Source: Enoplolaimus lenunculus (taxonomy: Eukaryota; Nematoda; Enoplea; Enoplida; Thoracostomopsidae). From it: DNA of 64,000 nucleotides. The DNA lies in assembly GCA_030248215.1 (NCBI GenBank), contig JASANG010003775.1:62001-126000 (forward strand), written 5' to 3'. Below the pieces are notes generated by a model that was not told the origin of the DNA, made no database searches, and saw only the letters and a list, made by a program, of their open reading frames with translations. Each line of letters opens with the position of its first letter. Position 1 is the stretch's first letter. The position numbers were made by a program, and so were the translations under genes. Positions 61,801 to 64,000 of this stretch are shown here, in pieces.

Positions 61801-62484
61801 TTTCCAAGTGCACGTGATGTCCCATTCGTAAAAGAATATTAATTTCGCTTTTCTGTTATTTGCAGATGCTTCACCGGTTAACTTAATCACATCAGTAATT
61901 TCAGCCGTTCCTAAAACTCCATGTTTATAAATCTCCAATTTCGACAAATATATAAGCTGAAAGAACAAATTTCGTCGCGATAAGAGTAATATGAAAAATT
62001 TGTACGTATTACTACACAAAAATTTATATCTAACCGCAGATGGCGAGCGCATGTGCAATTGCAAAATCCGAATACCCATACAAACTACACTACTGGCAAA
62101 TGAAACGTGTTACTACCTTCCGAATTTTCAAACTTAAGACCTTTAAGCAATTCCTTTAGTCGCACTTCAGACCAAGGCGTTGCATTTTTTTCTGTCCTGT
62201 AACGAACAAACATAAAAAATAACACGCATATATAATTTGAGATGTATTAGATACTATGTCCAGATACGGACAAGGTAACCTACAGTAAATTTTGACTAAA
62301 GTAACGCAGAATGGCGCTTAGATTCAGACCCATCCAGCTGTATAAATGTATATACGATGACTTTAAAAGACACATATGAAATACCAACTATACAATACAC
62401 ATACCAATGCCAATTGTTCACATTGGTTGCATCAGGACGTTCTTCGACTATCCATCTAGGATCACCCTTACCCCATAACGCCAT
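58827..62484 (-). CDS. AHSA1: Activator of Hsp90 ATPase (Aha1), nine exons
   Basis: Cytosolic co-chaperone that stimulates Hsp90 ATP hydrolysis. Exons in transcript order: 62484-62405, 62196-62117, 61910-61800, 61012-60927, 60742-60622, 60222-60134, 59834-59691, 59422-59321, 59057-58827 (TGA). Phases agree; 347 residues (human 338). Start MALWGKGDPRWIVEERPDAT then NVNNWHW matches the N-terminal Hsp90-binding domain almost residue for residue; TAEITDVIKLTGEASANNRK then AKLIFFYEW, VPNLSDEND and FSKGMILPT follow in order. The C-terminal AHSA1 domain shows RAEDLYRALTLQDMVQAFTN and NEKIVMDWRMRSWPSGHSSQ. The end diverges after GWNRY: family members finish in a FGYG-type motif. A good donor (AATAG|GTATGT) sits exactly there, so a further exon may replace the last 18 residues. 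A MITE occupies the intron at 61231-61622. Confidence 0.93.
61231..61622. mobile_element. GGATGGG / GAGACC MITE in an AHSA1 intron
   Basis: Left CAGGCATGGCGATCTACG, right GAGACAGAGACTCCCATCCG. Flanks TTGGACAA and TTGGTCAA agree at 7 of 8. Same family as 26822, diverged. A 68-residue ORF inside is chance. Confidence 0.72.
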
Positions 62485-63519
62485 ATTTTATAGCACGTCC
62501 GTTTACCAATGTATGAGTTCTTTAAACGTAATATTATTGAAAATACAATAAAGTAATGAGCGCTGGTTGTTGTTTAATTAACAGGAAGAATTAAACCGTG
62601 ATGCCGGAAAAACCATTGCATTCTTGTAAGCATTAGAATTTGCAACAGACGAACTTTTGTTACCAGTGCAGACATGTCTGGACTACAGTCGAGATTATGA
62701 GCAACCAAAAATGAGTGGTTTTTGATAAGGTACACTAGCGCGATTTCTTTTCCGGCAAAGCAGCGCGTGAGAAAACTATGCATAATGTCTGGAAGTAGTT
62801 GACCGTTATAGGGCCTATTTATTTCACTCGACAATCGCATCGAACGATGCTATATTTCCTAAATTCCGATTCAGAAAGTGTTTCATATTCATGTTAGATT
62901 CTATTCCACTAGCTATATAATTTCCGCTTACATATTTTTAATGAACGTAAATAGAGAACAAAACTCTCACCAGAAACTGAAAACTTAAAATCACAATTAC
63001 TGTCACTGATGTTTTCACTTCATAAAGCTTCGGGATTAGTGAAGGTTAGACATGTGAAAAACTTATATTCCGAAAGAAATTTTAACGTTTTCAGCAGCCG
63101 TTACCCTGAGTCTGATGCGTATTTAATATTAAGACACCTGAAAGGAAGCCTAGTGTCTGATTTTTAGAAGCAAAAGAACTGTCTCCACAGCTGAGCACAG
63201 TTTTTCGTGATTCCTGTTAAATAACAAGTATACTTTGGTTTCGTGCATGAATAAGTGTTTAAGGTAAACATTTGTCGTCTTACCTCTCAGCAGACCACTA
63301 TGTCCAAGTGCCAAGCCATAACGAATCGATATCTACTTTTGCAGACGTAGAAACTATCGGTGTCTTTTTCCGTTTCGGTTATGAAAATAACAGGAATTCT
63401 GCTATGTTTACGCGCAAAATTAGTAATAAATCACGTATATACCTCGCATTTTTTTATTACGGATATACTGCAATTGTTCGAAATAAAATAAAAATTCTGA
63501 AATTCATATAAAATCTTAA
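62485..63519. other. Upstream region of AHSA1; no convincing gene
   Basis: An 88-residue minus ORF at 62574-62840 (MRLSSEINRPYNGQLLPDIM...) lies just upstream of the AHSA1 start. It has no recognised homology and no splice link. The rest is AT-rich. Confidence 0.4.
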
Positions 63520-63686
63520 AATTTCGGTGCATCCGAGATTTTTTTCTTTACATTTTAGAAAACTCGGCGAATATTTGCACGCCTCAATTGTGCTGGAATA
63601 AAAGTAAAAAATCTTTGAAACTTTTATGAACCAATACCAGTTTTCCGTTTTCGTTTTCGTCATTTTTACTATCCGTTTACACCCTG
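63520..63686 (-). repeat. Partial CAGGGTGTAAACGG MITE
   Basis: Ends TATCCGTTTACACCCTG, the complement of the left end of 17918-18253, with CCGTTTTCGTTTTCG inside as in that element. The other end is not found. Confidence 0.55.
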
Positions 63687-63697
63687 TTTGCACTTCG

Positions 63698-63871
63698 GGC
63701 CCATGTAATGATCAGGGGCTCAACGTTTTTTGTAGGACTACAAAAGAGTAAGCTTAAGCTTGAGACTAATTTTTTTTGGTTGGCTTAAGCTTAGGCTTAG
63801 GCTTTGGCTTAGAAATAAACTCATTCTTACGCTTAGACTTAGGCTTAGGTTATGCCTACACTCTGCTTGAA
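63698..63871. mobile_element. GGCCCATGTA-family MITE with TTAGGC runs
   Basis: GGCCCATGTAATGATCAGGG at the left and repeated GGCTTAGGCTTAGGC units inside, as in 21625. The right end is degenerate and no target duplication is visible. Sequence past 63871 (TTCACTTCCTGCTTTGGCTC) resembles the interior of the 6900 family. Confidence 0.6.
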
Positions 63872-64000
63872 CTGCGTAACTAGTTTGCGTCGCTTCGGGC
63901 TTCACTTCCTGCTTTGGCTCCGGCATATTTTGTTGACCTCCGGCTCAAGGTTCAGTATTTTCAGTACCGATTGTACAATGTGGAGCTTTTACTCCTCACG

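Overview
The window looks like nuclear DNA of a nematode: AT-rich, intron-dense and crowded with small transposons. The strongest pointers are a cuticle-type collagen (minus strand, 7980-9361) that ends in the Cys-Pro-x-Tyr-Cys / Asp-Gly-Gly-x-Phe-Phe signature of nematode collagens, an ADF/cofilin closest in my reading to UNC-60B, and interstitial copies of TTAGGC, the nematode telomere unit, inside several mobile elements. I cannot name a species. No bacterial features are present.

Layout. 280-6480 (+): 3' part of ANAPC5. 7980-9361 (-): cuticle collagen. 12979-13349 (-): last exon of an unidentified gene. 18813-21099 (+): a three-exon calmodulin-like four-EF-hand protein. 25917-37882 (-): DHTKD1, resolved into 23 exons with matching splice phases (888 residues without the first exon). 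38662-39240 (-): a 192-residue orphan ORF. 39476-42592: a GC-rich dead non-LTR retrotransposon fragment between two inverted copies of one MITE. 46423-52638 (+): ADF/cofilin with two alternative ATG-only first exons. 55370-56880 (-): relic of a second LINE. 58827-62484 (-): AHSA1 in nine exons.

Much of the remainder is repeat. Several MITE families show 8-bp target-site duplications I could read directly (hAT-like): CAGGGTGCAACCGG, GGCCCATGTA/GGGGCGGAACG, the GGATGGGCGG/GGTCTCGG type, and TAGGCATGTGCCGAT. Others show a TA or 2-bp duplication (Tc1/mariner-like). There are also tRNA-derived repeats, a minisatellite, a dispersed element carrying a variable tandem array, and G-run-rich nested repeats in a cofilin intron.

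The genes are unrelated housekeeping or structural genes and form no operon or pathway: cell-cycle ubiquitin ligase (ANAPC5), cuticle (collagen), mitochondrial 2-oxoadipate oxidation (DHTKD1), actin turnover (cofilin) and Hsp90 co-chaperone (AHSA1). Identifications rest on comparing translated exons with family sequences from memory; no search was run.
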